A DNA stretch of 64,000 bases, taken from the NCBI GenBank assembly GCA_020832495.1, contig JAFIEP010000024.1:1-64000 (forward strand), in the 5' to 3' direction. Origin of the DNA: Acidimicrobiia bacterium (GTDB lineage Bacteria > Actinomycetota > Acidimicrobiia > Acidimicrobiales > Acidimicrobilacustridaceae). Below are positions 42,766-51,328 of the stretch, piece after piece. The translations under genes and the position numbers were made by a program. Every line of letters starts with the position of its first letter. Position 1 is the first letter of the stretch. The notes below the pieces were generated by a model. It was not told the DNA's origin, ran no database searches, and was given only the letters and a program-made list of their open reading frames with translations.

Positions 42766-43964
42766 CCGCCCGGCCGCTCCCCGCCACTGCGTCGGTGGTG
42801 ATCATCGGTGGCGGCATCGAGGGTTTGAGCACGGCCCATGCGCTGACCGCCGCCGGGGTCGGTCCGGTGGTGGTGCTCGAGCGGTCCACCATCGGCTCAG
42901 GGGGCACCGGCCGCTCCAGCGGGGTGGTGCGCTGCCACTACGGGGTGCCGACGTTGGCCGCCATGGCCTGGCGCGGCACCCAGGTCCTCGAAGCGGCCGA
43001 GGAGGTGCTCGGCGGAGACGTGGGTTTCCACCAGGTCGGCTACTTGATCCTCGTCGGCCCCGAGAACGCCGAGGTCCTGCGGGCCAACGTGGCCGATCTG
43101 GCGGCCATGGGCATCCCCACCGAGGAGGTGTCGACCGACGAGGCCGCCGCCCTGGTGCCCTACGTCAGCTTCGAGGGTGTGGCTGCCGTGGGTTACGAAC
43201 CCCGGGGTGGCTACGGCGACGCCGCCCGCACCGCCGGGGCCTTCAGCGACCGGGCCCGCGCCGCCGGTGCCCACGTGGCGCAGGGCACCGCTGCGCTCGA
43301 GGTGCTCACGCATGGCGGCGGCGCGGTGGCCGGCGTGCGCACCACCGCCGGCACGATCAGCTGCGAGGCGGTCGTGGTGGCCGCCGGCGTCTGGTCGGTC
43401 CCGTTGGTGGCCCCGTTGGGGATCACCCTCCCCATCCTCGCCCAACGCGAACAACTGGTGGTGGTGGGCCCGTCACAGCGCTGGTACCCGACGCCGGTGG
43501 TGTCTGACCTGGTGGACCTGCAGTACCTGCGGTGCGAACCCACCTCGGAACTGCTGGTCGGCAACTCCGACCACGCCCACCCCGAGTACGTGGACCCCGA
43601 CCACTACGCACAACGAGCCGACGACGACTTCGTGGAGCGGGCCATCGCCAAGGTGCTGCGCCGGGTGCCGACGCTGGCCGATGCCGTGGTGCGCAGCACC
43701 TACACCGGCTGCTACGACGTCACCCCCGACTACAACCCGCTCATCGGCCCGAGCGAAGTGGACGGCCTGTGGCTGTGCTGCGGCTTCAGCGGGCACGGGT
43801 TCAAGATCGCCCCCGCAGTGGGGGAACTGGTGGCCGACCTGATGCTGCACGGCCGCAGCCGCCACCCCGACGTCGACGGCGCCGTGCTGGCACCCTCACG
43901 CTTCGCCGAGGGTCGGCCGCTGCGCAGCACCCGGCCCTATGTGGGCGCCGGCGAGATGCGCTGA
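42762..43964 (+). CDS. FAD-dependent oxidoreductase, sarcosine oxidase beta/MgdA-like
   Basis: A 400-residue DAO-family flavoprotein. The N-terminal VVIIGGGIEGLSTAHAL binds FAD, GRSSGVVRCHYG fits the SoxB/MgdA subgroup, and GFSGHGFKIAPAVGE completes the C-terminal dinucleotide fold. It would oxidise an N-methyl amino acid such as N-methylglutamate. Unlike canonical NMG dehydrogenase or heterotetrameric sarcosine oxidase, no partner subunit genes follow, so it may act alone. ATG 42762 overlaps the glxD TGA. Confidence 0.85.
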   Translation: MTARPLPATASVVIIGGGIEGLSTAHALTAAGVGPVVVLERSTIGSGGTGRSSGVVRCHYGVPTLAAMAWRGTQVLEAAEEVLGGDVGFHQVGYLILVGPENAEVLRANVADLAAMGIPTEEVSTDEAAALVPYVSFEGVAAVGYEPRGGYGDAARTAGAFSDRARAAGAHVAQGTAALEVLTHGGGAVAGVRTTAGTISCEAVVVAAGVWSVPLVAPLGITLPILAQREQLVVVGPSQRWYPTPVVSDLVDLQYLRCEPTSELLVGNSDHAHPEYVDPDHYAQRADDDFVERAIAKVLRRVPTLADAVVRSTYTGCYDVTPDYNPLIGPSEVDGLWLCCGFSGHGFKIAPAVGELVADLMLHGRSRHPDVDGAVLAPSRFAEGRPLRSTRPYVGAGEMR

Positions 43965-43986
43965 TCAGGACGCCCTCGATCGACCG

Positions 43987-45372
43987 TCACAACCCCAGGT
44001 CGACCAGATCGAAGTCTTCACGCACTCGCTCGCCCGTGGCCACCGGGATGACCGCGCTCGTGGCCACGTCGCCGGTGCCTTCCCACCAGGGGCCGTCGGG
44101 GTTCGATCCACCCTCCACGCCGATCACGTGACCATCGACCGGCACGCGGAAGCGGTACCAGCCGGAGCTGTCGGTCACCACCGCGGTGTGCGGATCGGCG
44201 GCCGTGTCACCACCCAGGTACAGGTGCACGGTCAGACCGCTCAATGGCTCGCCGTCGGCGGTGATCCGTCCGCTGATCGACCCACCCCCGGCGAACAGCC
44301 GGGCCACCCGATGGTGGTTCCGATCGGCGATATAGAGCTCGTCTCCGTCAGCGACGGCCACCCCGGCCGGAAAGTTGAGGAACGTGTCGGTCCCCAACTG
44401 GTCGTTCATGTCCAGACAGTCGCTCCCGCAGCCCGCAATCGTGGTGATGACCCCGCCGACCACCATCCGCACCCGGTCGTTGCCACTGTCGCCGACGACG
44501 AGCAACCCGCTCGAGGTGAAGGCCACGCCGATCGGACCGCTCAACTCGGCCTCGGTAGCCAGCCCTCCGTCGCCGGAGAATCCGGCCGTGCCGGTCCCCG
44601 CCACCGTGCTGATCGTGCCGTCGGTGTCCACCACCCGGACCCGGTTGTTGCCCGTGTCGGCGATGTACACCCGACCGGCAGCGTCGACAGCCACTCCTTG
44701 GGGCATGCCCAACTCGGCATCGACAGCAGGGCCACCATCACCAGAGGATCCCGTGTCGCCGGTCCCTGCCACAGTGACGAGCACGCCGTCAGCGCCCACC
44801 CGGTGCACTTGGTTGTTGAGGAAGTCGGCGATGTAGAACGAGTCATCGGGGCCGACAGCCACGTCGCTGGGGAACGACAGGGTGGAGTCGGTCGCCGGGC
44901 CACCTGAGGTGGCCGGACCCAACGAGCCGGTACCGGCAACCGTGGTGATCGTGCCCGACGAATCGACCTTGCGGATGCGGTGGTTGGTGACATCCGCGAT
45001 GTACAGCGCGCCCGACGAATCGACCGCCAGTCCAACAGGCCGACTCAACTGGGCGTCGACTGCTGGACCGCCGTCACCGGAGAATCCTCCACTTCCCGTG
45101 CCGGCAAAGGTACCGATGGTGCCGTCGGTGGCCACCCGCCGCACCCGATCGGCGTCGATGTCGGAGATGTACACGTTGCCGGCTTCGTCCACCGCCACCC
45201 CCACCGGGGCGCCCAACAGGGCGTCGACCGCCTGCCCCCCGTCGCCACTGTCGCCTGCCTCGATGTCGGGTGAACCGGCGAACGTGTCGACAATGTGGCC
45301 AGGTGATGCCAGACAGGCACTCACCAGCACCACCACCAATGTGGTCAGCACCGCAACTTTCAGCCGCGCCAT
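43987..45372 (-). CDS. NHL-repeat lipoprotein
   Basis: A 461-residue exported lipoprotein (lipobox VSAC, Cys20). Residues about 30-350 form five or six NHL blades, each with GVAVDxxGxxYI(A/S)D and NxRVRxV, and interblade loops reading AGTGxxGxSGDGGPA. This makes a beta-propeller. A carboxypeptidase-regulatory-like Ig module (about 355-450) closes the chain with ITADGEPLSGLTVHLYLGG. Probably a surface binding or scaffold protein; no enzyme motif. ATG 45372 has AGGAGGG 5 bases upstream, one of the strongest ribosome sites in the window. Confidence 0.88.
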   Translation of the reverse strand: MARLKVAVLTTLVVVLVSACLASPGHIVDTFAGSPDIEAGDSGDGGQAVDALLGAPVGVAVDEAGNVYISDIDADRVRRVATDGTIGTFAGTGSGGFSGDGGPAVDAQLSRPVGLAVDSSGALYIADVTNHRIRKVDSSGTITTVAGTGSLGPATSGGPATDSTLSFPSDVAVGPDDSFYIADFLNNQVHRVGADGVLVTVAGTGDTGSSGDGGPAVDAELGMPQGVAVDAAGRVYIADTGNNRVRVVDTDGTISTVAGTGTAGFSGDGGLATEAELSGPIGVAFTSSGLLVVGDSGNDRVRMVVGGVITTIAGCGSDCLDMNDQLGTDTFLNFPAGVAVADGDELYIADRNHHRVARLFAGGGSISGRITADGEPLSGLTVHLYLGGDTAADPHTAVVTDSSGWYRFRVPVDGHVIGVEGGSNPDGPWWEGTGDVATSAVIPVATGERVREDFDLVDLGL

Positions 45373-45441
45373 CGTGCCCTCCTTTCCCGCTGCGTCGGCG
45401 CAACACTATCGAAGCCCTCAGGACGCCGCCGGGGCAGTTGC

Positions 45442-45831
45442 TCACCCCAGGGCCACAAGCGCCGCCACCTGGGCTTCGGTGCGCGACAGGATCCATCCGT
45501 CGAGCGACACCACGTTGCCGCCGGCGAAATCCGCGGCGATGGCCTCGGCCAACTCGGCCAGCACGTCTGCGCCCCAGGTCGCCGACCGGCCCTCGGCCGA
45601 CACCACGCCGGCGGAGCGCAGGGCGGCCCGCAACGAGGTGGCGTCGGCGGCGGGATGCTCGGCCAGGTACACCGCACCGATGCGCTCGAGCCCCGCCGCC
45701 TCAGCGGCGTCGCTCGTGTCGTCGCTGGCGTCGTCGGCCACGAGGCGCACGCCGGCCACGGCCGCCACGGCCACGACCGTCGCCCCACCGAGCACGCCCA
45801 GTGCTCCTCGTCGGCTGATGCGGCCGGTCAC
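45442..45831 (-). CDS. Small Tat-signal protein, putative partner of the GMC oxidoreductase
   Basis: A 129-residue protein with a twin-arginine signal (ISRRGALGVLGGATVVAVAAVAG). The mature part is short and helical (YLAEHPAADATSLRAALRS, WGADVLAELAEAIAADFAGGNVVSLDGWILS) with no cofactor motif. Its GTG overlaps the stop of the GMC oxidoreductase gene (GTGA). Flavin dehydrogenases of this type are often exported by hitchhiking on a small Tat subunit, and the GMC protein lacks its own signal, so a subunit or chaperone role is inferred. I do not recognise the exact family. Confidence 0.75.
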   Translation of the reverse strand: MTGRISRRGALGVLGGATVVAVAAVAGVRLVADDASDDTSDAAEAAGLERIGAVYLAEHPAADATSLRAALRSAGVVSAEGRSATWGADVLAELAEAIAADFAGGNVVSLDGWILSRTEAQVAALVALG

Positions 45832-47504
45832 GGGCCGGACTCCGACGGGCCGGACTCGAGGTGATCGGCTAGGCGCAGGGCCAGGGCCACGATGGTGAGT
45901 GTGGGTGGCGCCGTGCCGGAGGTGGGGAACACCGAGCTGCCGGCCACATAGAGGTTCTCGACGCCGTGCACCCGGCAGTCGGCGTCGACCACGCCCTCGG
46001 CCGGGTCGTCGGCCATGCGGGTGGTGCCCATGTGGTGGAACCCGATGCCCAGCGGGAACGCGTCCCCGACAGCGGCAGGGTCGACCACGAAGTTGGCGAG
46101 CAACCCGCCGGGCGGTGCCTCCTCGTCGACCGCCATCCCGCCGGGCACCGCCTGCAGCCGTCCGACCCCGGCCGCCCCCAGGTCCTCGCCCAGGATCTCG
46201 AGCGCCCGGACGATGCTGCGCCGGTCCACCTCGGTGGTGCGCCAGTCGAGCACCACGGTCGGCATACCCAGGGCGTCGACGGTGTCACCCAGGCGCACCC
46301 GACTCTCGGGGTTGGGAAGCTGCTCACCGGTCACCTGCACCAGCACCACCGGGGCGTCGCCGATCTCGCCGCCGGTCTCGCCGCCGGCAGCGTCGACCAG
46401 CACGGCCACGTCGGCGGCGGTCAGCGAGTCGGCGAACACCGGACGATCGTCGGGCTCGGCCGGCACCGGCTGCAGCTGCACCCCGAGGAGGTCCTCGGCG
46501 GCTCGCACCTCAGGGGTCAACTCCAACGCCGCCCGCACCGTCACCTCGGCGCCGTCGGCGGCCCGAGCCACCGGTCGACCGCCGTGCAGGGCCAAGTCAC
46601 CCACCTCGGGGTCGAGCACCGCCACCCCGGCGGGCACCCGCAGGTGCTCGTTGAACCAGCGCCCCACCTGGTCGCCGTCGTTGCCCAACCCCTCGGGGTT
46701 GGCGTCGGTGGAGGCCAACAGCAGCCGGGCGTTGTCGATCCCACCCACGGCCAGCACGTAGCGGTCGGCCACCGCGGTGAGTTCGTTGCCGTCGAGGGTG
46801 CGCACCACTGCCTCGGTCACGCGCTGGCCGTCACCGCCGGTGCGCAGCTCGGTGACGTTGGCCCACAGACACACCTCCACGCCGTCCGCAGCGGCCACCT
46901 CGTCGCCGTAGAGCTCCCCGAACGGCACCGGGAAGCGCACGAGGAACAGCTGCCCGTCGAGGCGTTCGCTCACCACCAAAGGCGGACCCAGGTCCGGCTC
47001 GTCCGCCCACAGGCGCCAGTCGAAGCGAGGGTCGCCCACCTGACACAGTGCCGCCGCATCGGGGTACCAGCGGGCCAACTCGTCGTAGGCGATGGGCCAA
47101 CCGCTCACGTCGCTGCCCGGTGGCGACGCCAGGTCCGCGGGGTACAGCGGCGCGCAGGCGCCGGCCCAGTGGTTGGTGCTGCCCCCCAGGTAGCGCAGCC
47201 GGGTGTCGACCAGGTCGACAGCCCGCAGCCCGTGGGCCAGCAGCGGCTCCCCCACCACCTCGCCGGCGGCCAACGCCTGGGTGGCCTCGTCGATCTCCCG
47301 GCCTCCGCTCTCGAGCAGCAGCACCGACGACGGCCCACCCGCCAGGGCGCGGGCGATGGTGATCCCGGCGGCACCCCCGCCGATGACGCACACGTCCGCG
47401 GTGAGCACACTCCCGAACGGCAGCTCCCGGGCGTCCAGCACCTCGCTGAGGGTACCCGGGCCGACGCTTCCCCAGGGGTCACGGGCCGACGCCCGAGGCG
47501 TCAC
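45828..47504 (-). CDS. GMC-type FAD oxidoreductase
   Basis: A 558-residue glucose-methanol-choline oxidoreductase. The FAD motif DVCVIGGGAAGITIA is at about residue 35-50, YLGGSTNHWAGAC at about 105, and the C-terminal GFHHMGTTRMADDP, then LYVAGSSVFPTSGTAPPTLTIVALALR, carries the catalytic His. Large-subunit fructose/gluconate/glucoside dehydrogenases look alike. GTG 47504 is the preferred start: earlier in-frame Met codons (47570, 47585) would abut the divergent acylase ATG at 47573 and give an extension unlike the family. Operon with the small Tat protein. Confidence 0.85.
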   Translation of the reverse strand: MTPRASARDPWGSVGPGTLSEVLDARELPFGSVLTADVCVIGGGAAGITIARALAGGPSSVLLLESGGREIDEATQALAAGEVVGEPLLAHGLRAVDLVDTRLRYLGGSTNHWAGACAPLYPADLASPPGSDVSGWPIAYDELARWYPDAAALCQVGDPRFDWRLWADEPDLGPPLVVSERLDGQLFLVRFPVPFGELYGDEVAAADGVEVCLWANVTELRTGGDGQRVTEAVVRTLDGNELTAVADRYVLAVGGIDNARLLLASTDANPEGLGNDGDQVGRWFNEHLRVPAGVAVLDPEVGDLALHGGRPVARAADGAEVTVRAALELTPEVRAAEDLLGVQLQPVPAEPDDRPVFADSLTAADVAVLVDAAGGETGGEIGDAPVVLVQVTGEQLPNPESRVRLGDTVDALGMPTVVLDWRTTEVDRRSIVRALEILGEDLGAAGVGRLQAVPGGMAVDEEAPPGGLLANFVVDPAAVGDAFPLGIGFHHMGTTRMADDPAEGVVDADCRVHGVENLYVAGSSVFPTSGTAPPTLTIVALALRLADHLESGPSESGP

Positions 47505-47572
47505 AGTGGGGCGGTAGCCTGCGGCAAGGCGCCAGCAGGCGTCACGAGACACCACCGGGGGCAGGTTCATCC
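47505..47572. promoter_or_regulatory. Divergent intergenic region GMC oxidoreductase / acylase
   Basis: The plus-strand TAGCCT at 47515-47520 may be the -10 of the acylase gene, giving a leader of about 45 bases. On the minus strand TACCGC (47516-47511) sits six bases before the GMC GTG. No -35 consensus or operator dyad is clear. Confidence 0.4.
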
Positions 47573-50143
47573 ATGACGAATCCATTGGCGCGTCGACGCA
47601 GCACTCGCACACTGGTCGCCCTGGCCGCAGTGGCCCTCCTGGCCGCGGCCTGCACCACCGACGACGGCGGCGCCACCGACGACACCGCCGACGGCCCCGA
47701 TGGAACGACCGGCACCCAGCCGACGAGCGACGTCACCGAACTGGGCGAGGGCGACACCTACGAGGCCACCATCCGCCGCGACAGTGACGGTGTGCCCCAC
47801 ATCGTGGCGGCCGACGAGGCCAGCCTGGCCTTCGGACAGGGGTGGGCGTCGGCGGAGGACCGCAGCTGCGACCTGGCCGACCAGGTGGTCAAGATCCGCG
47901 GCGAGCGCGCCTCGGTGCTCGGCGCCGGCGAGGACGACGAACACATCACGAGCGACCTGGCCTGGCGGACCATCGGCATCTTCGACATCGCCAGCGACGA
48001 CTGGGAGGACGCCTCGGACGACGTACGGCAACTGTTCGAGGCCTACACCGACGGGTGGAACGGACACCTCGAGGCAGTCGGGGCCGACGGCATCGAGGGC
48101 TGGTGCGCCGGTGCCGACTGGGTACGTCCGGTCGAGCCGGTCGAGGTCTACGCCTACTCCCGAGCGATCGCCCTGCAGGCGTCGAGCGCCCAGCTCACCG
48201 GGTTCCTGGGCGCGCAGCCCCCTGAAGTAACCGACGATGACGCGGACGCCGACACGGATGGCGACGGCGAACAAGCGGCAGGGTTGACGTTGGATGCGCC
48301 CGTGGCTTCCAACGGCTGGGCGGTCGGCGCGGAGCGCTCGGCCGACGGCGGCGGGATGCTGGTGGCCAACCCCCACTTCCCCTGGGAGGGCGAGCTGCGC
48401 TTCTGGGAGGTGCACCTCACGGTCCCCGGCGAGATCGACATCTACGGCGCTCAGCTGTCGGGCCTGCCCGGTATCGGCATCGGCTTCACCGAGACGTTCG
48501 GATGGACCCACACCGTCTCCGCCGGCACCCGCTTCACCGCCTACCGCCTGAACCTCATCCCCGGTGACCCCACCAGCTACCGCTACCTCGACGAGGAGCG
48601 ACCCATGGAGTCACGCGACATCACCATCTCGGTGCTCGACGACGACGGCACCCTCGACGAGGTGACCGAGACCGCCTGGTACAGCCACTACGGCCCGATC
48701 ATCGACTTCCCCGGGTTCGGGTGGACCGAGGAAGCCACCATCTCGTTCCGCGACGCCAACATCGACAACGACGAGTTCGCCGAGCAGTACCTGGCCATGA
48801 TGCGCGCTGGTGACCTCGACGAGTTCATTGCCGCCCACGAGGAGTACAACGGCGTGCCGCTGTTCAACACCGTTGCGACCTCGGCCGACGGACGGGCCTG
48901 GTACGCCGACACCTCGGCCACCCCCAACCTGTCCCCCGCAGCGATCGAGGCCTACGAGCGTTCCATCGAAGAGGATCCCATCGTGGCCATCGCGGCGGAG
49001 AGTCGGGCCATTCTGCTCAACGGCTCCGATCCACTGTTCGAGTGGGTGGAGGACCCCGACGCCCGCGACCCCGGACTGGTGCCGTTCGCCGACCAACCAC
49101 AACTGTTGCGCGACGACTACGTGTTCAACGCCAACGACTCGTTCTGGATGGCCCACGCCACCGAGATGATCGAAGGCGACTACTCGCCGCTGCACGGTGC
49201 ACAACGGACGGCCCGGTCGCCACGCACCCGCGAGAACGCCGTGCTGCTCGACGAGGTGGGCGCCGACGCCGCCTCCGGCCCCGACGGGCTGTTCACCTTG
49301 CAGTCGTTGGCCGACGCCGCGCTGGCCAACACCGGGTTCACCTCCCGGGTCCTGCGCGCCGACGTGGTGCAGCGCTGCGAAGCCGAACCGGTGGGTAGCA
49401 CCGAGGCCGTCACCAGTCCCGACGGTGACGAGCTGGCCCCCGCCGGCACGGTCGACCTCAGCGAGGCCTGCGAGGTGCTCGACGCCTGGGACGGCACCTA
49501 CGACCTCGACTCGCGCGGCGCCGTGTTGTGGCGCGAGTTCATCTCCGGGTTCGACACGTCGGATCTGGCCAGCCCCGGCGAGCTGTGGGCCACGGCCTTC
49601 GACCCGAACGACCCGGTGGGCACACCCGGAGGGCTGGCGCCGCCGCTGGACGGCAACCGCACCCCGGTGCTCGACCGGCTGGCCCGAGCGGTCACCATCC
49701 TCGAGGTGGCCGAGATCGACCTCGACGCCCCGCTCGGCGACGTGCAGTTCGCCCTGCGCGGCGACACGGTCGTGCCCATCCACGGCGGCGACGGACGCGA
49801 CGGGGTGGCCAACATCGTCGGCTACGGCGGGGGCGGGTCCACGCTCGAGGACATCCCCACCCGGGGCGATCGCATCGTCGACGGCTCGTCGCTGGCCACC
49901 ACCGACGGGACGACCGGCTACCTCATCAACAACGGCACGTCGTTCCTGTTGGCGTTGGCCTACACCGACGACGGCCCCGAAGCGCTGGTGCTGCACACCT
50001 ACGGCAACACCCAGGACCGCACGTCGGAGGCCTTCGTGGCCGGCACCGAACGGTTCTCGAACAAGGACTGGCGCAGCGTGCGTTTCACCGAGGACGACGT
50101 CACCGCCGACCCGGGCCTCACCGAGACGATCGTGCGGGGCTGA
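47573..50143 (+). CDS. Penicillin acylase family lipoprotein (N-acyl amidase)
   Basis: An 856-residue Ntn-hydrolase precursor. Signal peptide with lipobox AAAC (Cys27), an Asp/Thr-rich linker, then the alpha-subunit region (residues about 55-220), an acidic spacer peptide (about 220-240) and the predicted autocleavage point before Ser246 in VA/SNGWAVG. Ser246 becomes the N-terminal nucleophile of the beta subunit. Motifs HFPWEGELRFWEVHL and FGWTHTVSAGTRF are family typical. Substrates may include acyl-homoserine lactones, acyl amino acids or beta-lactams. Extracytoplasmic and lipid anchored. Confidence 0.9.
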   Translation: MTNPLARRRSTRTLVALAAVALLAAACTTDDGGATDDTADGPDGTTGTQPTSDVTELGEGDTYEATIRRDSDGVPHIVAADEASLAFGQGWASAEDRSCDLADQVVKIRGERASVLGAGEDDEHITSDLAWRTIGIFDIASDDWEDASDDVRQLFEAYTDGWNGHLEAVGADGIEGWCAGADWVRPVEPVEVYAYSRAIALQASSAQLTGFLGAQPPEVTDDDADADTDGDGEQAAGLTLDAPVASNGWAVGAERSADGGGMLVANPHFPWEGELRFWEVHLTVPGEIDIYGAQLSGLPGIGIGFTETFGWTHTVSAGTRFTAYRLNLIPGDPTSYRYLDEERPMESRDITISVLDDDGTLDEVTETAWYSHYGPIIDFPGFGWTEEATISFRDANIDNDEFAEQYLAMMRAGDLDEFIAAHEEYNGVPLFNTVATSADGRAWYADTSATPNLSPAAIEAYERSIEEDPIVAIAAESRAILLNGSDPLFEWVEDPDARDPGLVPFADQPQLLRDDYVFNANDSFWMAHATEMIEGDYSPLHGAQRTARSPRTRENAVLLDEVGADAASGPDGLFTLQSLADAALANTGFTSRVLRADVVQRCEAEPVGSTEAVTSPDGDELAPAGTVDLSEACEVLDAWDGTYDLDSRGAVLWREFISGFDTSDLASPGELWATAFDPNDPVGTPGGLAPPLDGNRTPVLDRLARAVTILEVAEIDLDAPLGDVQFALRGDTVVPIHGGDGRDGVANIVGYGGGGSTLEDIPTRGDRIVDGSSLATTDGTTGYLINNGTSFLLALAYTDDGPEALVLHTYGNTQDRTSEAFVAGTERFSNKDWRSVRFTEDDVTADPGLTETIVRG

Positions 50144-50304
50144 GCGATCCGCCCGTCGAGGATCTGAGCCGGACACGACGAAGGCGTCAGCCGTGGGGTG
50201 ATCACGCCACCACTAGGACCCGAGGGTTCCACGAAGTTGCGGCTCGTCCATGTGCCGCCCAACTCCCGGCGATCGAAGGCACGTGCGCCGGGCGTCAGCA
50301 TATG

Positions 50305-50339
50305 TTGACGATCGGGTGTGTTCTCGATACCGTGCACAG
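50305..50339 (+). promoter_or_regulatory. Leaderless promoter of the toxin-antitoxin-like pair
   Basis: TTGACG (50305-50310), a 17-base spacer, TACCGT (50328-50333) and six bases to the GTG at 50340. This is the most complete promoter in the window. Confidence 0.75.
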
Positions 50340-50579
50340 GTGGTGGACATCGAGGCGAGCGCCCGCAAACACGGTGTCACCGAGGACGACATGCTGCACG
50401 CACTGCGCAATCACTGGCGAGCGTTCGAGACCGACGATCCGGCCGTCACCATGTTCATCGGTCCAGCGACAACGGCAGAGCCCCTCGAGGTTGGTGTGGT
50501 CACCGACGAAGAGGGGACGGCCGTGATCCACGCGATGCCAGCACGACCCAAGTTCCTGAAGGGATGGTGGACACCATGA
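50340..50579 (+). CDS. Small protein, possible toxin of a two-gene TA-like module
   Basis: A 79-residue protein. It begins VVDIEASARKHGVTEDDMLHALRNH, a helical segment, then a small beta part (MFIGPATTAEPLEVGVVTDEEGTAVIHAMPAR). This resembles a widespread small-protein family that is often annotated as BrnT/DUF4258-like or as a toxin candidate, but residue identity cannot be confirmed here. The stop overlaps the next start (ATGA). A GTG at 50340 is chosen because of the promoter six bases upstream. The gene order, small size and HTH partner favour a type II TA module. Confidence 0.65.
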   Translation: MVDIEASARKHGVTEDDMLHALRNHWRAFETDDPAVTMFIGPATTAEPLEVGVVTDEEGTAVIHAMPARPKFLKGWWTP

Positions 50580-50839
50580 GCAAGAGCCGCGCAGAACGAG
50601 CCGCCGCACTCGAAGCATGGGCAGAGACTGTGGACCCTGAGGACCTCCACCAGGCCGACACCGACGCGCTCCGCCAGATCGCCGAACTCGCTCAGCAGCG
50701 GGAACACCTGGATGCCGAACTGGCGGAATCCGTCAGAGCTGCCCGCGCCGCTCACAAGTCGTGGTCTGAGATCGGTGCCATGCTCGGCGTCTCGAAGCAG
50801 GCAGCACAACGCAAGTACCGCGCCGAGGCGTCAGCCTGA
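50576..50839 (+). CDS. HTH-containing small protein, possible antitoxin
   Basis: An 87-residue acidic helical protein. The C-terminal third is a helix-turn-helix, KSWSEIGAMLGVSKQAAQRKY, preceded by a long charged helix (LRQIAELAQQREHLDAELAESVRAA). It starts inside the stop of the preceding gene. In TA modules a DNA-binding antitoxin downstream of the toxin is less usual but known. No operator is evident beyond the promoter at 50305-50333. Confidence 0.65.
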   Translation: MSKSRAERAAALEAWAETVDPEDLHQADTDALRQIAELAQQREHLDAELAESVRAARAAHKSWSEIGAMLGVSKQAAQRKYRAEASA

Positions 50840-50925
50840 GGTTTCCTGCCGTTCCGAGCGCGGGCCAGCAATGAGTCGCAACCCTCCGTGCCTCCAGCCA
50901 GTTTCACAGGGGGCCACCGGGCGTA

Positions 50926-51285
50926 GTGGCCGTCCATGTGCCGAGCTACGGGCCGGGCCATGCATCGACGCAGCTAGAGATCGTCGGCCCTGAAGGTGAG
51001 CCACCGCTTCAACACATTCGCGCCCTCGCGACTCACGCTGAGTACGGCCGCTGGGGCTGGTACGAATCCGGCGAACGACAGCCGCTCGAGGATCTTGATG
51101 GGTGCAAGTGACGCCGCATTCGGGAGCGTCAGGACGGCCCCCTGCTCGTCGAGTACCTGGGGCACCTCACGATCCAAGTGGACAGTCCCGAGTTCTTCGA
51201 CCTGGCAGTGGTGGTCCAGCAGCGGATCGACTTCGAGCCTCGACGGGAGACAGCGGGAGAGTTTCGAGCCGAGCACGGCTGGTAG
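50926..51285 (+). pseudogene. ORF interrupted by an in-frame TGA
   Basis: From GTG 50926 one frame reads protein-like sequence (LEIVGPEGEPPLQHIRALA, YGRWGWYESGERQPLEDL) to a TGA at 51109-51111. It then continues in the same frame with no shift (DGPLLVEYLGHLTIQVDSPE, FDLAVVVQQRIDFEPRR) to TAG 51283-51285. Both halves have normal composition and complement each other, so a single nonsense mutation in a small gene is the simplest reading. A frame on the other strand over the same bases is less protein-like. Family not recognised. Together with the region around it, 50840-51328 holds no intact gene. Confidence 0.5.
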
Positions 51286-51293
51286 TGGGTAGC

Positions 51294-51328
51294 CTCGACC
51301 TATCTCGATATCGCGATAGCATGAGGTC
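51294..51328 (+). promoter_or_regulatory. Leaderless promoter and palindromic operator of the RHH antitoxin
   Basis: A 20-bp near-perfect palindrome CTATCTCGATATCGCGATAG (51300-51319, 18 of 20 symmetric) centres on the promoter. The -10 TAGCAT (51317-51322) lies six bases before ATG 51329, and a weak -35 TCGACC (51295-51300) is 16 bases upstream. It fits autorepression by the ribbon-helix-helix protein. Confidence 0.75.

Noticed and set aside
50926-51285. A selenoprotein using the in-frame TGA
   Set aside because: No homologue with Sec/Cys at that place is recognised and no SECIS-like hairpin is visible; a nonsense mutation is simpler.
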